Numbered from the stretch's first letter, positions 16,575-29,519 are shown. The stretch is 64,000 nt of DNA from Asticcacaulis currens (GCF_028550395.1 NZ_JAQQKW010000001.1:558001-622000); one strand, 5' to 3'. Program-made: numbers and translations. Notes: generated from the letters alone by a model not told the origin.

Positions 16575-18770
16575 ATGGACAGTCCCGCCGACAGCCTGAT
16601 CGAAGCCCCCGCCGTTGCGACTCGGCGGGCAAAGGTCGTGGTGCTGGCCCCCATGGACACGGCGCTCGACTACCTCATTCCAGACGATCTTGACCTCAGT
16701 GTCGGCGATCACGTGTGGGTGCCTCTGGGCCATGCAAAAGTGCGCGGCGTGGTGGTCGAGCTGTACCACAGCGCCGAGGCCGCCAAGCTGAAGCCGGTTG
16801 CCACGCGCATCGATGACCCGCGCGTGCCGGAGGCGAGCCTGCGCTTCTGGCTGTGGGCGGCGGCCTGGACCCTGACCGCGCCAGGCACCTTCCTCAAAGG
16901 CTGCCTGCAAGCCCTTAAAACCCCAAAGGCGCAAGCGCGACACGGCTATGTGCGGCGTGAGATCGAAGCGCTCAAATTCACGGCCAAACAGGCGCGCGTA
17001 CTGGAACTGGCCGTTTTGCCCCTGACGGCGGCGCAGCTGGCACAGGCGGCGGGGGTGACACCGGGCGTGGTGCAGACGCTTGAAAAGAAGGGCTGGCTGG
17101 AAAAGGTCGAACTGAGCCGCGAAGGTTTCGCCGCCCCCGACCCGGATCATAAGACGCCCAGCCTCAATGCCGATCAGGGGGCGGCTGACCGCCTGCTACA
17201 AAACGAATGGGAGCGTCAGGGCTTCGCGCCGGTTCTGCTCGATGGAGTTACGGGTTCGGGCAAGACCGAGGTCTATCTGGAAAGCGTGGCGCGGGCCCTG
17301 CGCGATGATCCAACGGCTCAGGTGCTGGTCCTTCTGCCGGAAATCGCCCTGACCACGGCGGTGATGGGGCGTTTGCAAAGCCGCTTTGGCGTGCCGCCGG
17401 TGCAGTGGCATTCGGCGGTGTCGGCGTCGCAGCGCCGGCGCATCTGGGATGGCGTGGCCTCAGGCGAGGCGCGCCTGATCGTAGGCGCACGGTCGGCCCT
17501 GTTCCTGCCCTATACGAATCTCAAACTTATCGTTATCGACGAAGAACACGACGGCTCCTACAAACAGGAAGAGGGTGTGCGCTATCAGGCCCGCGATCTG
17601 GCGGTCATGCGTGCTCATCGAGACGGCTTCATGGTGGTGCTGGCTTCGGCGACCCCGTCGCTGGAAACCCTGACCAATGCGCAGAAGGGCCGCTATCAGT
17701 GGGTGCGGCTGGAAAGCCGCCACGGCACCGCGCAACTGCCGGATATTGCGCTGATTGACATGAAGACGCACCCGCCGGAAAAGGGTTTCTGGCTGTCCGA
17801 CCTGTTGGTGGGGGAGATACTGGCCACCTTGCAACGGCGCGAACAGGTGCTGTTGTTCCTCAATCGTCGCGGGTACGCGCCTCTGGTTCTGTGCCGGGCG
17901 TGCGGGGAGCGCATGACCTCGCCCAAGACGGATTCCTGGCTGGTCGAACACAAATCGACGGGGCGGCTGGTCTGTCACCTGACCGGCTTTTCGATGAAAA
18001 AGCCCGACCGCTGCCCACATTGTGGCGCGCTCGACAGCCTGACTGCCATCGGGCCGGGGGTTGAGCGCATCCTTGAGGAGGTGCACGAACGCTTCCCGCA
18101 AGCGCGGGCCGAAATCTTCTCCTCGGACACCACGCCGGATGCCGACTCGTCGGCAGCTCTGATCAAACGGGTGGAAAATCATGAAATCGACATTCTGATC
18201 GCCACGCAGGCCGCCGCCAAGGGGCACAACTTCCTCAATCTCACTCTGGTCGGCATTGTCGATGCCGATCTGGGCCTGAAGGGCGGTGATCTGCGCGCGG
18301 CGGAGCGGACGTTTCAGCTTCTGGCGCAGGCCACGGGGCGTGCGGGCCGGGCGACCAAGCCGGGACGCGCGCTACTGCAAACCTACACGCCGGAGCACCC
18401 GGTGATGCAGGCCTTACAGGCGCAGGACCGCGACGCCTTCTACGCCTACGAGCAGATGAGCCGCGATATTGCGCAGTTCCCGCCCTTTGGCCGGCTGGGG
18501 GCGGTCATCCTGTCGGCCAAGGACAATGGCCTGCTTAACCGCTATGCGCGCGAACTGGCGCTGGCTATTCCCAATACCGAAGGCATCGACGTTTATGGGC
18601 CTGCTGATGCGCCGCTGAGCCTTGTGCGCGGTATGTGGCGCAAACGCTTTCTCGTACGGGCCGACCGCAACCGCGACCTTCAGGGCTTTATGAACGCCTG
18701 GCTGAAAAGCCTGAAAGCCCCTAATGCCGTGCGCGTAGTGACCGATATCGAGCCGTATAGCTTCCTTTAA
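16575..18770 (+). CDS. priA: Primosomal replication protein N' (PriA helicase)
   Basis: PriA restarts stalled replication forks by loading the primosome. At 731 aa this is full length. The N-terminal DNA-binding domain (APMDTALDYLIP) is followed by helicase motifs: Walker A GVTGSGKTEVYLE near residue 220, the DEEH box IDEEHDGSYKQ, and motif III VLASATPSLE. The zinc region is atypical: only Cys440, 443, 467, 480 and 483 are present of the eight usual cysteines. The stretch SPKTDSW stands where the second CxxC normally lies, and CHLTG replaces the third pair. The rest of the helicase core (ATQAAAKGHNF, QATGRAGRA) looks intact, so the gene is probably active. It is divergent from DUF484. Confidence 0.95.
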   Translation: MDSPADSLIEAPAVATRRAKVVVLAPMDTALDYLIPDDLDLSVGDHVWVPLGHAKVRGVVVELYHSAEAAKLKPVATRIDDPRVPEASLRFWLWAAAWTLTAPGTFLKGCLQALKTPKAQARHGYVRREIEALKFTAKQARVLELAVLPLTAAQLAQAAGVTPGVVQTLEKKGWLEKVELSREGFAAPDPDHKTPSLNADQGAADRLLQNEWERQGFAPVLLDGVTGSGKTEVYLESVARALRDDPTAQVLVLLPEIALTTAVMGRLQSRFGVPPVQWHSAVSASQRRRIWDGVASGEARLIVGARSALFLPYTNLKLIVIDEEHDGSYKQEEGVRYQARDLAVMRAHRDGFMVVLASATPSLETLTNAQKGRYQWVRLESRHGTAQLPDIALIDMKTHPPEKGFWLSDLLVGEILATLQRREQVLLFLNRRGYAPLVLCRACGERMTSPKTDSWLVEHKSTGRLVCHLTGFSMKKPDRCPHCGALDSLTAIGPGVERILEEVHERFPQARAEIFSSDTTPDADSSAALIKRVENHEIDILIATQAAAKGHNFLNLTLVGIVDADLGLKGGDLRAAERTFQLLAQATGRAGRATKPGRALLQTYTPEHPVMQALQAQDRDAFYAYEQMSRDIAQFPPFGRLGAVILSAKDNGLLNRYARELALAIPNTEGIDVYGPADAPLSLVRGMWRKRFLVRADRNRDLQGFMNAWLKSLKAPNAVRVVTDIEPYSFL

Positions 18771-18898
18771 TTATACCAACGGCCGAAGATGCTCACGGCA
18801 TCCGGCGGTTAAAAACTCGAGAATTTCTTATATGTGTCAGCGATATGAGAAACTCTCGAAACGCATACCAAGGGTCATTTTCAGTGACGCTTGGTATC
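18771..18898 (+). repeat. Three-hairpin intergenic repeat, copy 1
   Basis: This element fills the gap between priA and the convergent coiled-coil gene. Hairpin 1 is 18777-18810, hairpin 2 is 18818-18858 (16-bp stem with one mismatch and one wobble) and hairpin 3 is 18865-18897 (ATACCAAG/CTTGGTAT). The reverse complement of 52098-52223 has the same three hairpins in the same order, with compensatory pair changes. Confidence 0.8.
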
Positions 18899-19730
18899 AG
18901 GCATAAATAGCGGCGCGGGGACCATAGACGGCGCGTTCGTCATCCAGACCCTTGTTGATGTCCAGAAGAACCTTGTCGATCTCTTCCATATCCTTACCCG
19001 AGGATTTGAAGGCTTCGACCGTGTCCTTGTCTACCTTCTGAAAGGCCAGTTTGATTTTGGCCGTTTCAAACAGGTCCTTCACCGCCTTCACCAGACCGCG
19101 CACCTGCTTCATGAAGTCGTTGACCTCCATCAGCTCGCCCTCAGCGCGCTGACGCTCGGTCTTCACATAGGCTTCGGCGGCACCCCTTATGTCGGCAGCG
19201 GTCGGGATATAGGGAGCGGTTGCTTCGCCTGGGGCATTCGTTTCAGCGGTGGGCGTAGCCTCTGCCGCTTTATCCTCCGACATGGGGTCCGATTCGTCTG
19301 TGAAACCGGCCTCTTCGGCAGCCTCCGGCGGTTGTGTTTCTGTGTCTGCGTTGGGCACGGGCTGGCTGGCCGCGCTCTGGGCCGCGCTGAAACCGCTCAC
19401 ATCCATGTCATTGCCACCGGCCTTGGCATAGTCCTTCACCGCGGCCTTCAGCTCCTTCATCAGATTGGCCAGCATCTTGGCCATGATTTTCGGGTCGCTC
19501 TTGCCCAGTTCCTTGATGATCTTCAGCCGCTCGACCAGTTGCATCACCTTGGCCTTGGCGCGCGCTCGCGCATCGTCGCGCGTTTTTTTAGGCATCTCGT
19601 TCAGAGTATCGGCGGCTGTCTTCTGCGCCTCGGCCTTCTGGGCCCTAGCCAGTTTCAGCCGGTCGTTCAGGTCACTCAGGGTGGCGGACGCGGTGTTCTG
19701 ACCGCTGATGCCAAGGGTGCCAATAGTCAT
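18897..19730 (-). CDS. Coiled-coil protein of unknown function
   Basis: This 277-aa protein has no signal peptide and no membrane helix. Residues about 17-108 are strongly helical and charged (RLKLARAQKAEAQKTA, TRDDARARAKAKVMQLVERL), with heptad-like spacing that predicts a coiled coil. A Pro/Glu/Ala-rich, low-complexity linker spans about 115-175, and a second charged helical part runs from about 180 to the end. I do not recognise the family. It overlaps the end of the intergenic repeat by two bases and is convergent with priA. It lies about 160 bp upstream in the reading direction from nothing similar, so it is probably monocistronic. Confidence 0.65.
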   Translation of the reverse strand: MTIGTLGISGQNTASATLSDLNDRLKLARAQKAEAQKTAADTLNEMPKKTRDDARARAKAKVMQLVERLKIIKELGKSDPKIMAKMLANLMKELKAAVKDYAKAGGNDMDVSGFSAAQSAASQPVPNADTETQPPEAAEEAGFTDESDPMSEDKAAEATPTAETNAPGEATAPYIPTAADIRGAAEAYVKTERQRAEGELMEVNDFMKQVRGLVKAVKDLFETAKIKLAFQKVDKDTVEAFKSSGKDMEEIDKVLLDINKGLDDERAVYGPRAAIYA

Positions 19731-19793
19731 CTGTTGAGCCTTCTGCTAACGCGGTTAGCTTAACGCAACAGGCTTAACCGAGTATTGAAGACG

Positions 19794-19822
19794 CAAAACG
19801 CCCCCGGTGGCGGGCCGGGGGC
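19794..19822 (-). terminator. Rho-independent terminator of terC
   Basis: On the minus strand GCCCCCGG pairs with CCGGGGGC around a seven-base loop and is followed by GTTTTGC. It lies 28 bp after the terC stop. Confidence 0.65.
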
Positions 19823-19849
19823 ATCGTTTGCTTTCGATTGCCTTCGCTA

Positions 19850-20650
19850 TCAGATATGCGGATCGGGCGATTGCGCGGCCTTTTTCTTCTGTGCACCGCG
19901 CGACAGCATGTTGAGGCCTTCGACCATCGCCGAGAAGGCCATGGCGGCATAGATATAGCCCTTGGGCACATGGACGCCGAAGCCTTCGGCGATCAGCACG
20001 GTACCGATCATCAGCAGGAAGCCCAGTGCCAGCATGACCACGGTGGGATTCTTTTCGATAAAGTTTGCCAGCGGGTCCGAGGCCAGCATCATGACCAGAA
20101 CCGCCACCACTACGGCGACCATCATCACCGGCACGTGTTCAGTCATGCCGACCGCCGTCAGGATAGAATCGACCGAGAAGACCAGATCAAGCAGGATAAT
20201 CTGCACGATGGCGGCCCCGGCGTTGTTGATCGTGGCGTTCTTTGCGTCCATCACGTCGTGGGTGGGGGCGGGATCGACCGTATGGTGGATTTCCTTGGTC
20301 GCCTTCCACACCAGGAACAGGCCCCCGGCGATCAGGATCATGTCCTTCCACGAGAAAGACGTCTCAAACATCGGCTCACCGTGTTCGCCCAGCGGGCCGA
20401 CCAGCCCCAGGTTGAACACCTCAGCTTTCAGGCCGATGATCCAGCCGATGGTCAGAAGCAGGCCCAGACGCATGATGAGCGCCAGCCCGATACCGATACG
20501 GCGGGTTTTCTGACGGTCGTGTTCCGGCAGCTTGTTGGAGAGGATGGAGATAAAGACGAGATTGTCGATGCCGAGCACCACCTCCATCACGATCAGGGTG
20601 ATAAGGGCCGCCCAGACGGCGGGGTCGGACAAAAGGGCCATAAGGTCCAT
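19850..20650 (-). CDS. TerC family integral membrane protein
   Basis: This is a TerC/YjbE-type membrane protein of 266 aa with about seven to eight helices. The family signature is present twice in the duplicated fold: [15 protein letters not shown] with acidic Asp in helix 1, and [16 protein letters not shown] in the second half. Members are implicated in tellurium resistance or manganese export; metal export is the best-supported role for related bacterial proteins, but the substrate here is inferred. ATG 20650 ([10 protein letters not shown]) fits the family start; an extension to 20689 is also open. I looked for a manganese yybP-ykoY riboswitch upstream and did not see one. Confidence 0.88.
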   Translation of the reverse strand: MDLMALLSDPAVWAALITLIVMEVVLGIDNLVFISILSNKLPEHDRQKTRRIGIGLALIMRLGLLLTIGWIIGLKAEVFNLGLVGPLGEHGEPMFETSFSWKDMILIAGGLFLVWKATKEIHHTVDPAPTHDVMDAKNATINNAGAAIVQIILLDLVFSVDSILTAVGMTEHVPVMMVAVVVAVLVMMLASDPLANFIEKNPTVVMLALGFLLMIGTVLIAEGFGVHVPKGYIYAAMAFSAMVEGLNMLSRGAQKKKAAQSPDPHI

Positions 20651-20689
20651 AAGGGCTTTCTCGGAAAGGGAAGGGACAGACGCCCTCAA

Positions 20690-20989
20690 TAGACGCTATG
20701 GCGTAAGCCGACAATGTTTCGGATAACCGCGAAATCGATTGCGCGCGATACCATCTGCATTTTTTGCCGCTAAACAGCCTTGTGGCTGAAAAAAGGCGAC
20801 ACGACCTGTGAAGGGCGCATGGTCACAGAAAAGTGAAAAATGCTTTTTGGTTAGTTGCGGTGGGTCAGACCCCATGCTAAGAGGCGCGCGGCTTGAAAGG
20901 CCGGTCGCTTTTGCGCGCCTGTGATTTTAGTGCGCCCCGCCGGCTCCCGGAAAAGCCCATTCCACTTATTTCTTTGGCTGGAAGTTATC
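20690..20989 (+). promoter_or_regulatory. terC-atpH divergent intergenic region with possible atp promoter
   Basis: TTGCGG (20855-20860) and TAAGAG (20878-20883) are 17 bp apart, and a small dyad TGGGTCAGACCCCA lies between them. CTGTGA/TCACAG also forms a short inverted repeat near 20808-20828. This is a plausible but unproven promoter for the atp operon. Confidence 0.35.
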
Positions 20990-21544
20990 GTGAGCGATAT
21001 TTTTAGAGAGACAGAGGTCGGTGAGCGTTACGCCAAGGCCGTATTCGAACTGGCGGACACCGCCGGTCACCTCGATGCGGTACAGGCGGACCTTAAGACC
21101 CTGAAGGCGCTGCTGATCGAAAGCAAGGATCTGCGCCGTCTCGTTACCTCCCATGCCTTCAAATCCGAAGATAAGCTGAAGGGCCTGACCGCCGTTCTCA
21201 ACACGGCCACGCCGAACGCCCTGACGCTCAAGGCGCTGGGTCTTATGGCGCACAATGGCCGTTTAGATCAGGTCTTCGGCCTCATCACCGCCTTCACCCG
21301 CCTATACGATGCCAAGAAGGGTATCGTCTCGGCGGTCGTCACTTCCGCCACGGCCCTGACCGATGAGCAGGTGACCGGTCTTCAGGCCGCGCTGCGTACC
21401 GCGCTCGGTCAAGACCCTGTCCTTAGCCAGACGGTCGATCCGTCGCTGCTGGGCGGCCTCAAGGTTCGCGTCGGCTCGCGCCTGTTCGACGCTTCGCTTA
21501 AAACCAAACTCGACTCCCTCAAATTTGCCCTCAAGCGGGCGTAA
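20990..21544 (+). CDS. atpH: ATP synthase F1 subunit delta
   Basis: Delta connects the F1 head to the peripheral stalk. The protein is 184 aa from GTG 20990, which has GGAAG five bases upstream and gives the family-like start SDIFRETEVGERYAKAVFELA. The conserved C-terminal region GGLKVRVGSRLFDASLKTKL is present. It is the first gene of atpHAGDC; as in other alphaproteobacteria, the Fo genes are elsewhere. Twenty-one bases separate it from atpA. Confidence 0.94.
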   Translation: MSDIFRETEVGERYAKAVFELADTAGHLDAVQADLKTLKALLIESKDLRRLVTSHAFKSEDKLKGLTAVLNTATPNALTLKALGLMAHNGRLDQVFGLITAFTRLYDAKKGIVSAVVTSATALTDEQVTGLQAALRTALGQDPVLSQTVDPSLLGGLKVRVGSRLFDASLKTKLDSLKFALKRA

Positions 21545-23098
<1,554 letters not shown>

Positions 23099-23100
23099 TA

Positions 23101-23178
23101 AACCTCCTCCCCTGCGCGAGCGGGGGAGCGGGGCGGCCCCTGCCGTGGCCAGCTTGTCTGGCCGGAGGGGCTCCCCCC
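23101..23178 (+). repeat. REP-like nested GC hairpins between atpA and atpG
   Basis: CTCCCC/GGGGAG forms a hairpin at 23107-23128. A second compound hairpin at 23136-23171 pairs GCCCCT with AGGGGC and, inside it, GGCCAG with CTGGCC. The CTCCCC...GGGGAG form recurs in other gaps of this window (for example 33216-33233), so it looks like a REP-type family that may protect or tune the message. Confidence 0.55.
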
Positions 23179-23196
23179 GAAAGATAGGGACTTTTC

Positions 23197-25522
<2,326 letters not shown>

Positions 25523-25528
25523 GCACTT

Positions 25529-25616
25529 CACTTGAAAGTCACGGGCTTTGCCCGCCGACTTTCAAGTGGGATCAACAAGGTGAAAATTTTCCAGGGCCGG
25601 CCCGTCGAAAATTTTC
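25529..25616 (+). other. Two strong dyads in the atpD-atpC spacer
   Basis: CACTTGAAAGTC (25529-25540) pairs perfectly with GACTTTCAAGTG (25557-25568), with GGGC/GCCC inside. Next, GAAAATTTTC occurs at 25582-25591 and again at 25607-25616; each is self-complementary, and they flank a GC-rich palindromic stretch. Neither hairpin has a T-tract, so readthrough to atpC is likely. Confidence 0.65.
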
Positions 25617-25672
25617 TCATTTGGGTAAAGGGTGAGCCGCTACGGCGGCCCACCGATTAAGGGACGCCGGAT

Positions 25673-25948
25673 ATGGCTGACAAACTTCACGTTTCGCTGG
25701 TGACCCCGGAAAAGGAACTCTTTGCCGGTGACGTCGATCAGGTCATCGCACCGGGTTCTGAAGGTGAATTCGGCGTTCTCGCGGGCCACGCGCCGCTGAT
25801 GACGACCCTGACCGAAGGTACGGTGACCATCCTCAACGGCGACCAGAAGCGCATGTTTCAGGTCATCGGCGGCTTCGCGGATGTCAATGCCGAAGGCATA
25901 ACCATCCTGGCCGAACGCGCCGAGGAGTATATCGAAACGGTCCACTAA
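25673..25948 (+). CDS. atpC: ATP synthase F1 subunit epsilon
   Basis: Epsilon is the small rotor subunit that can inhibit ATP hydrolysis. At 91 aa it is a short form: the N-terminal beta-sandwich (LHVSLVTPEKELFAGDVDQVIAPGSEGEFGVLAGHAPL) is complete, but the C-terminal two-helix inhibitory domain of about 40-50 residues is absent. Short epsilon subunits of this type occur in alphaproteobacteria, where inhibition can be handled by a separate zeta protein; that is known of the group and not shown here. It is the last gene of the operon, separated from atpD by 150 bp of structured DNA. Confidence 0.94.
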   Translation: MADKLHVSLVTPEKELFAGDVDQVIAPGSEGEFGVLAGHAPLMTTLTEGTVTILNGDQKRMFQVIGGFADVNAEGITILAERAEEYIETVH

Positions 25949-26006
25949 ACCGTTTTGAAAATGGAATACAAAACCCCGCCGGATTACTCCGGCGGGGTTT
26001 TTGTTT
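25935..26006 (+). terminator. Terminator of the atpHAGDC operon
   Basis: AAACCCCGCCGGA and TCCGGCGGGGTTT (25971-26001) form a 13-bp stem around TTAC, flanked by A and T runs, so it can act on both strands and also end the convergent chemoreceptor gene. A smaller hairpin AAACGGT/ACCGTTT overlaps the atpC stop. Confidence 0.88.
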
Positions 26007-26007
26007 C

Positions 26008-28035
26008 TCAGGCTCGCGCGCGCTGATCGAGATTGCGCAGAAAGTCGATCGAGCGGCTGACCTCGGACATGCCCTCGTGATGTTCCTCGACGACGTGGTT
26101 GAGCCCACCCAGGGTGCGTTCGATATGGCCGCTCTGGGCGAAGATGTCCTCGATATGGGCGACCGTATCGCGATAGCGCTGGCTTTCCTCGCCGAACTGC
26201 GTGCGCGTCGCTTCGATGATGCCGCCCAGTTGCTGAAGCGAGGCCTCGATGCCGCCGATGGCCGACTGCGTATGGGTCAGGGCCGATTTGGTATCGCTGG
26301 CCAGCTTCTTGACCTCGCCCGCCACCACCGAAAAGCCGCGTCCGGCCTCACCGGCGCGCGCCGCCTCGATCGTGGCATTGAGCGCCAGCAGATTGGTCTG
26401 CGAGGTGATGGAGTCGATGACCGACAGAACCTGACGCAGGTTCGACAGGGCGGTATTCAGCGTGCTGAACTCCTGCGACAACTGTTCGGTGTGGTTGTCC
26501 TGACCGGCCACGGCGCGGCGGTCGCTGTCCATCGCGTGTTTGATGCCGTCCATCACCTTGCCCACGTCCCCGATCTCGGTCAGGGCGGATTCGATCTTGC
26601 CAGTTAGTCCGACGTGCTGGGCGATGGTGTCGATAACCCCGCTGCGCAGCTTGTTAAGGATTTCGGCGCGGTTGAGCTTGCAACGGGCGAAATAGTTGAC
26701 AAAGCGCGCGTAGTGGATCGGGAAGTTGTCGATAAACTCATCCTGATAGCCGGCTTGTTCCACATCGAAAAAGACGATCGCACTGAGGGTCTGGTTGATA
26801 TTGATGCCGAACAGTTCGCCGAAGGTCGAAAACCCGGCCACGGGGGCGGGCCATATGCCACCCGTCTGGCTGAGGCGGTTGTCATTGGTCACCCGACGCA
26901 GAATGCAGTCATTGAGAAGCGCCCCGATGGGCTTGGGTTTGCCACGCAGGAACTGAGCTACATCCTTGCGCGTCTGCTCGACAAAATCCGTGGTTTCCAG
27001 CAGGATCAGCTCGTCACCCGATCCGACATCGCAATAGAAGGTCACACTGCCGCACTCGAAGTCGATCCGCGCCACTGAGCGCACGAACAGCTCGCCGTCG
27101 ATTTCGATACCAAAAGCGCGGCCTTCTAGGGTTTTTTCCAATTCTGACGGTTTGATGCGCAGAGATTGGCACAGGGCGTCAACAAAAGGCACGACCTGAT
27201 TGCGCTGTGAATCGTAGATGGCGCTGACCGTGCGCCTGTTGGGGTCGGCATCGACCACGACGAAGGCCGGTCCGATCTTGCGGAAATTCTGGCTTTTCAG
27301 CACGCCGTAGCGCTTGCCGGGGGCCATGCGGACCAGGGCAAAGACCGCGTGGTTTTCCAGCACGCGCTGCCCGTCAAACAGGCATGTTTTCTGAAAGTCC
27401 ATCTTGCCGCCGGCCGACCCCCCGACAAACAGGCAGGGGAAGCGCCCGCTCTTATAGACGGCCTCCATGAAATAACTTTCGGACAGCGAGGCGCCGTCCA
27501 CAAAGGTCAGGGCGAAGGTCTCCTGCGCGCTGATCGGCGTGGTGGGTGGCAAACGGTTCAGGGCCTCCGCGATCTTGTCCACCCGTTCGGCGCGCGACAG
27601 GGTGGCGTGCCCCTTACGGATGTCATCGCAGTAGAGTGGTACAGTGTGGAGGCTGACCCCGGCTATCAGTTCTGGCGAAAAGGCCTGGATCACCACATTG
27701 TCCCAACCGTCGCCTGCCTGGCAGTAGGGGGCTTCACCGTTCTGGGCACACAGTTCACCGGCGGAGGTGGAAACGATCAGCGGTGCGTCACCGGCAAGGC
27801 TTTTGAGGCGGCGGCAGACCTCTTCAAAGGCGATGTGCGGCGACACAAAGGCCAGTACCAGAGCAGCGGGCCGTGCCCCGAAGCGGAACTGTTCGGGGGT
27901 GATCTGGCCGAGGCGGCTGTCGCTGCGTAAGATGCGGATGGTCTCAGAGGGCGGCATGGACTGGGGTGGCGGGGCCGCTTCGAAAATCGGCTCAGGGGCA
28001 CGGACCGTGGCGGCAGTCGTCTTCCTGAAAAACAT
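26008..28035 (-). CDS. Soluble chemoreceptor with FIST sensor domain
   Basis: This 675-aa cytoplasmic methyl-accepting chemotaxis protein has no transmembrane helix. Residues about 50-260 form an N-terminal FIST domain and about 265-415 a FIST_C domain ([17 protein letters not shown] lies at its end). The signalling helices follow, with the hairpin-tip hallmark [20 protein letters not shown] at about 545-565. FIST domains are predicted sensors of small ligands such as amino acids, and the receptor would signal to CheA/CheW. It ends eight residues after the LRNLDQRA region, without a CheR-binding pentapeptide. It is convergent with atpC and shares its terminator. Confidence 0.88.
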   Translation of the reverse strand: MFFRKTTAATVRAPEPIFEAAPPPQSMPPSETIRILRSDSRLGQITPEQFRFGARPAALVLAFVSPHIAFEEVCRRLKSLAGDAPLIVSTSAGELCAQNGEAPYCQAGDGWDNVVIQAFSPELIAGVSLHTVPLYCDDIRKGHATLSRAERVDKIAEALNRLPPTTPISAQETFALTFVDGASLSESYFMEAVYKSGRFPCLFVGGSAGGKMDFQKTCLFDGQRVLENHAVFALVRMAPGKRYGVLKSQNFRKIGPAFVVVDADPNRRTVSAIYDSQRNQVVPFVDALCQSLRIKPSELEKTLEGRAFGIEIDGELFVRSVARIDFECGSVTFYCDVGSGDELILLETTDFVEQTRKDVAQFLRGKPKPIGALLNDCILRRVTNDNRLSQTGGIWPAPVAGFSTFGELFGININQTLSAIVFFDVEQAGYQDEFIDNFPIHYARFVNYFARCKLNRAEILNKLRSGVIDTIAQHVGLTGKIESALTEIGDVGKVMDGIKHAMDSDRRAVAGQDNHTEQLSQEFSTLNTALSNLRQVLSVIDSITSQTNLLALNATIEAARAGEAGRGFSVVAGEVKKLASDTKSALTHTQSAIGGIEASLQQLGGIIEATRTQFGEESQRYRDTVAHIEDIFAQSGHIERTLGGLNHVVEEHHEGMSEVSRSIDFLRNLDQRARA

Positions 28036-28228
28036 GAGGCACTTCCCTGATCAGATCGCTTTTGGGCGTATCCTGTGCCTCAGATTATAAACAAAGGTTA
28101 ACGGCGTTACGCGAAACGGTGCGCCGTCACCCTATCGCAGGGGCGGCGCACCGATTCGGATAAAATATGTTGATATTATTGGCTTATTTTTTTGTGTCGC
28201 ATTTTGCGACAGAGCGTCGCAGGATGGG

Positions 28229-28519
28229 CTATTCCACGCCTTCGACGACGACCATGTTGAATTCAGCCGCGTTCAGGCGGTGTTCGCGGGCGGCCTGATA
28301 TTCCGGCGAGTTGTAATAGCCCAGTGCGGCCTCATAAGACGGGAACTCAAGGATCACCACGCGCGGGAAACCTTCACCTTCCAGCACCTGCGAGCGGCCC
28401 CCGCGCGCCAGCGGCGTCATGTTGAACGCTTCGGCGGGCGCTTTCGTCCCAGCGCCGTATCTGGCGTAGGATTCCGGGTCGGTGACCTTGGCCTGTGCGA
28501 TGATATAGGCTTTGGGCAT
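28229..28519 (-). CDS. DUF1330 family protein
   Basis: This 96-aa protein is a DUF1330 (dimeric alpha-beta barrel) member. It starts MPKAYIIAQAKVTDPESYARY and has the conserved RVVILEFPSYEAALGYYNSPEYQAARE. Such proteins are compact ferredoxin-like folds of unassigned function. A GGAG sequence lies upstream of the ATG. It is probably monocistronic. Confidence 0.85.
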   Translation of the reverse strand: MPKAYIIAQAKVTDPESYARYGAGTKAPAEAFNMTPLARGGRSQVLEGEGFPRVVILEFPSYEAALGYYNSPEYQAAREHRLNAAEFNMVVVEGVE

Positions 28520-28676
28520 GGGGGAGGCTCCTCGATTTTTTTGTTGGATGCCTCCCGGTTAGCAAGAATTTCCACAAAAGCCTACATTTTAACGGGCTTT
28601 GGGACTATATAGCGGCCAAAGGCTCGCGCCCGAAAGTGGATGTCCGGTTTTGGGCCAACCGCGAGCCGTCTGACAC

Positions 28677-29519
28677 ATGACGCGCCCTTTTCTCAAGATG
28701 AACGGCCTCGGCAACGATTTCGTGGTCGTCGATGCCCGCCAGACCCCTTTTAGCCCCTCAGCCACTCAGGTGAAGGCGTGGGGGGATCGTGCGTCCGGCA
28801 TCGGCTTCGATCAGCTTATCGCCATCGAGGGCTCGGCATCGGGTAACGCTTTCATGCGCGTGTGGAATTCCGACGGCGGCACGGTTGAAACGTGTGGCAA
28901 TGCCTTGCGTTGCGTGAGCTGGTACCTTGACCGCGAAACCCCCGGTGCGGACCTTCACATCGACACCTTGGGGGGCGCGACGACAGCGAAGGTGCTGGAG
29001 CGCGATGCGGCAACCGGCATGGCGAGCGTTGATATGGGCGAGCCGCGCCTCGACTGGACGCAGATTCCGTTGTCGGAAGAAATGAATACCGAACGGCTGG
29101 AGCTTCAGGTCGGGCCAATCGACGCGCCGCTTTATCACACGCCGTGCGCCGTCTCGATGGGCAATCCGCACGTGGTCTTCTTTGTTGAAGACGTGGCGGC
29201 GGTCGATGTCGAACGCACGGGCAGCTTGATCGAAAACCATCCCTTATTTCCGGAAGGGGTGAATGTTGAGTTTGCGCAAGTTATCGACCGCAACACCATC
29301 CGTATGCGGGTTTGGGAACGCGGGGCCGGTATTACCAAAGCCTGCGGCACCGGGGCGTGCGCCACCCTGGTCGCCTGCGCGCGACGCGGCCTGAGCGACC
29401 GCCACGCCACGGTTATTATGGATGGAGGTCCGCTGCATATACTGTGGCGGCAAGCGGACGACCACGTCATTATGACAGGGCCGGTCGAGGTCGAATTCGA
29501 AGGCCAGCTCAATGGCTGA
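28677..29519 (+). CDS. dapF: Diaminopimelate epimerase
   Basis: DapF interconverts LL- and meso-diaminopimelate for lysine and peptidoglycan synthesis. The protein is 280 aa. The two catalytic cysteines are visible: Cys73 in TCGNALRC and Cys223 in KACGTGAC. The N-terminal FLKMNGLGNDFVVVDAR is typical. The end overlaps the start of mtaB by eight bases (ATGGCTGA), so the two are translationally coupled, and ftsY and yciB follow in the same direction. Confidence 0.96.
   Translation: MTRPFLKMNGLGNDFVVVDARQTPFSPSATQVKAWGDRASGIGFDQLIAIEGSASGNAFMRVWNSDGGTVETCGNALRCVSWYLDRETPGADLHIDTLGGATTAKVLERDAATGMASVDMGEPRLDWTQIPLSEEMNTERLELQVGPIDAPLYHTPCAVSMGNPHVVFFVEDVAAVDVERTGSLIENHPLFPEGVNVEFAQVIDRNTIRMRVWERGAGITKACGTGACATLVACARRGLSDRHATVIMDGGPLHILWRQADDHVIMTGPVEVEFEGQLNG

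Noticed and set aside
20690-20900. Possible manganese (yybP-ykoY) riboswitch upstream of terC
   Set aside because: TerC-family genes can carry one, but the conserved core and paired elements were not found on the terC strand.
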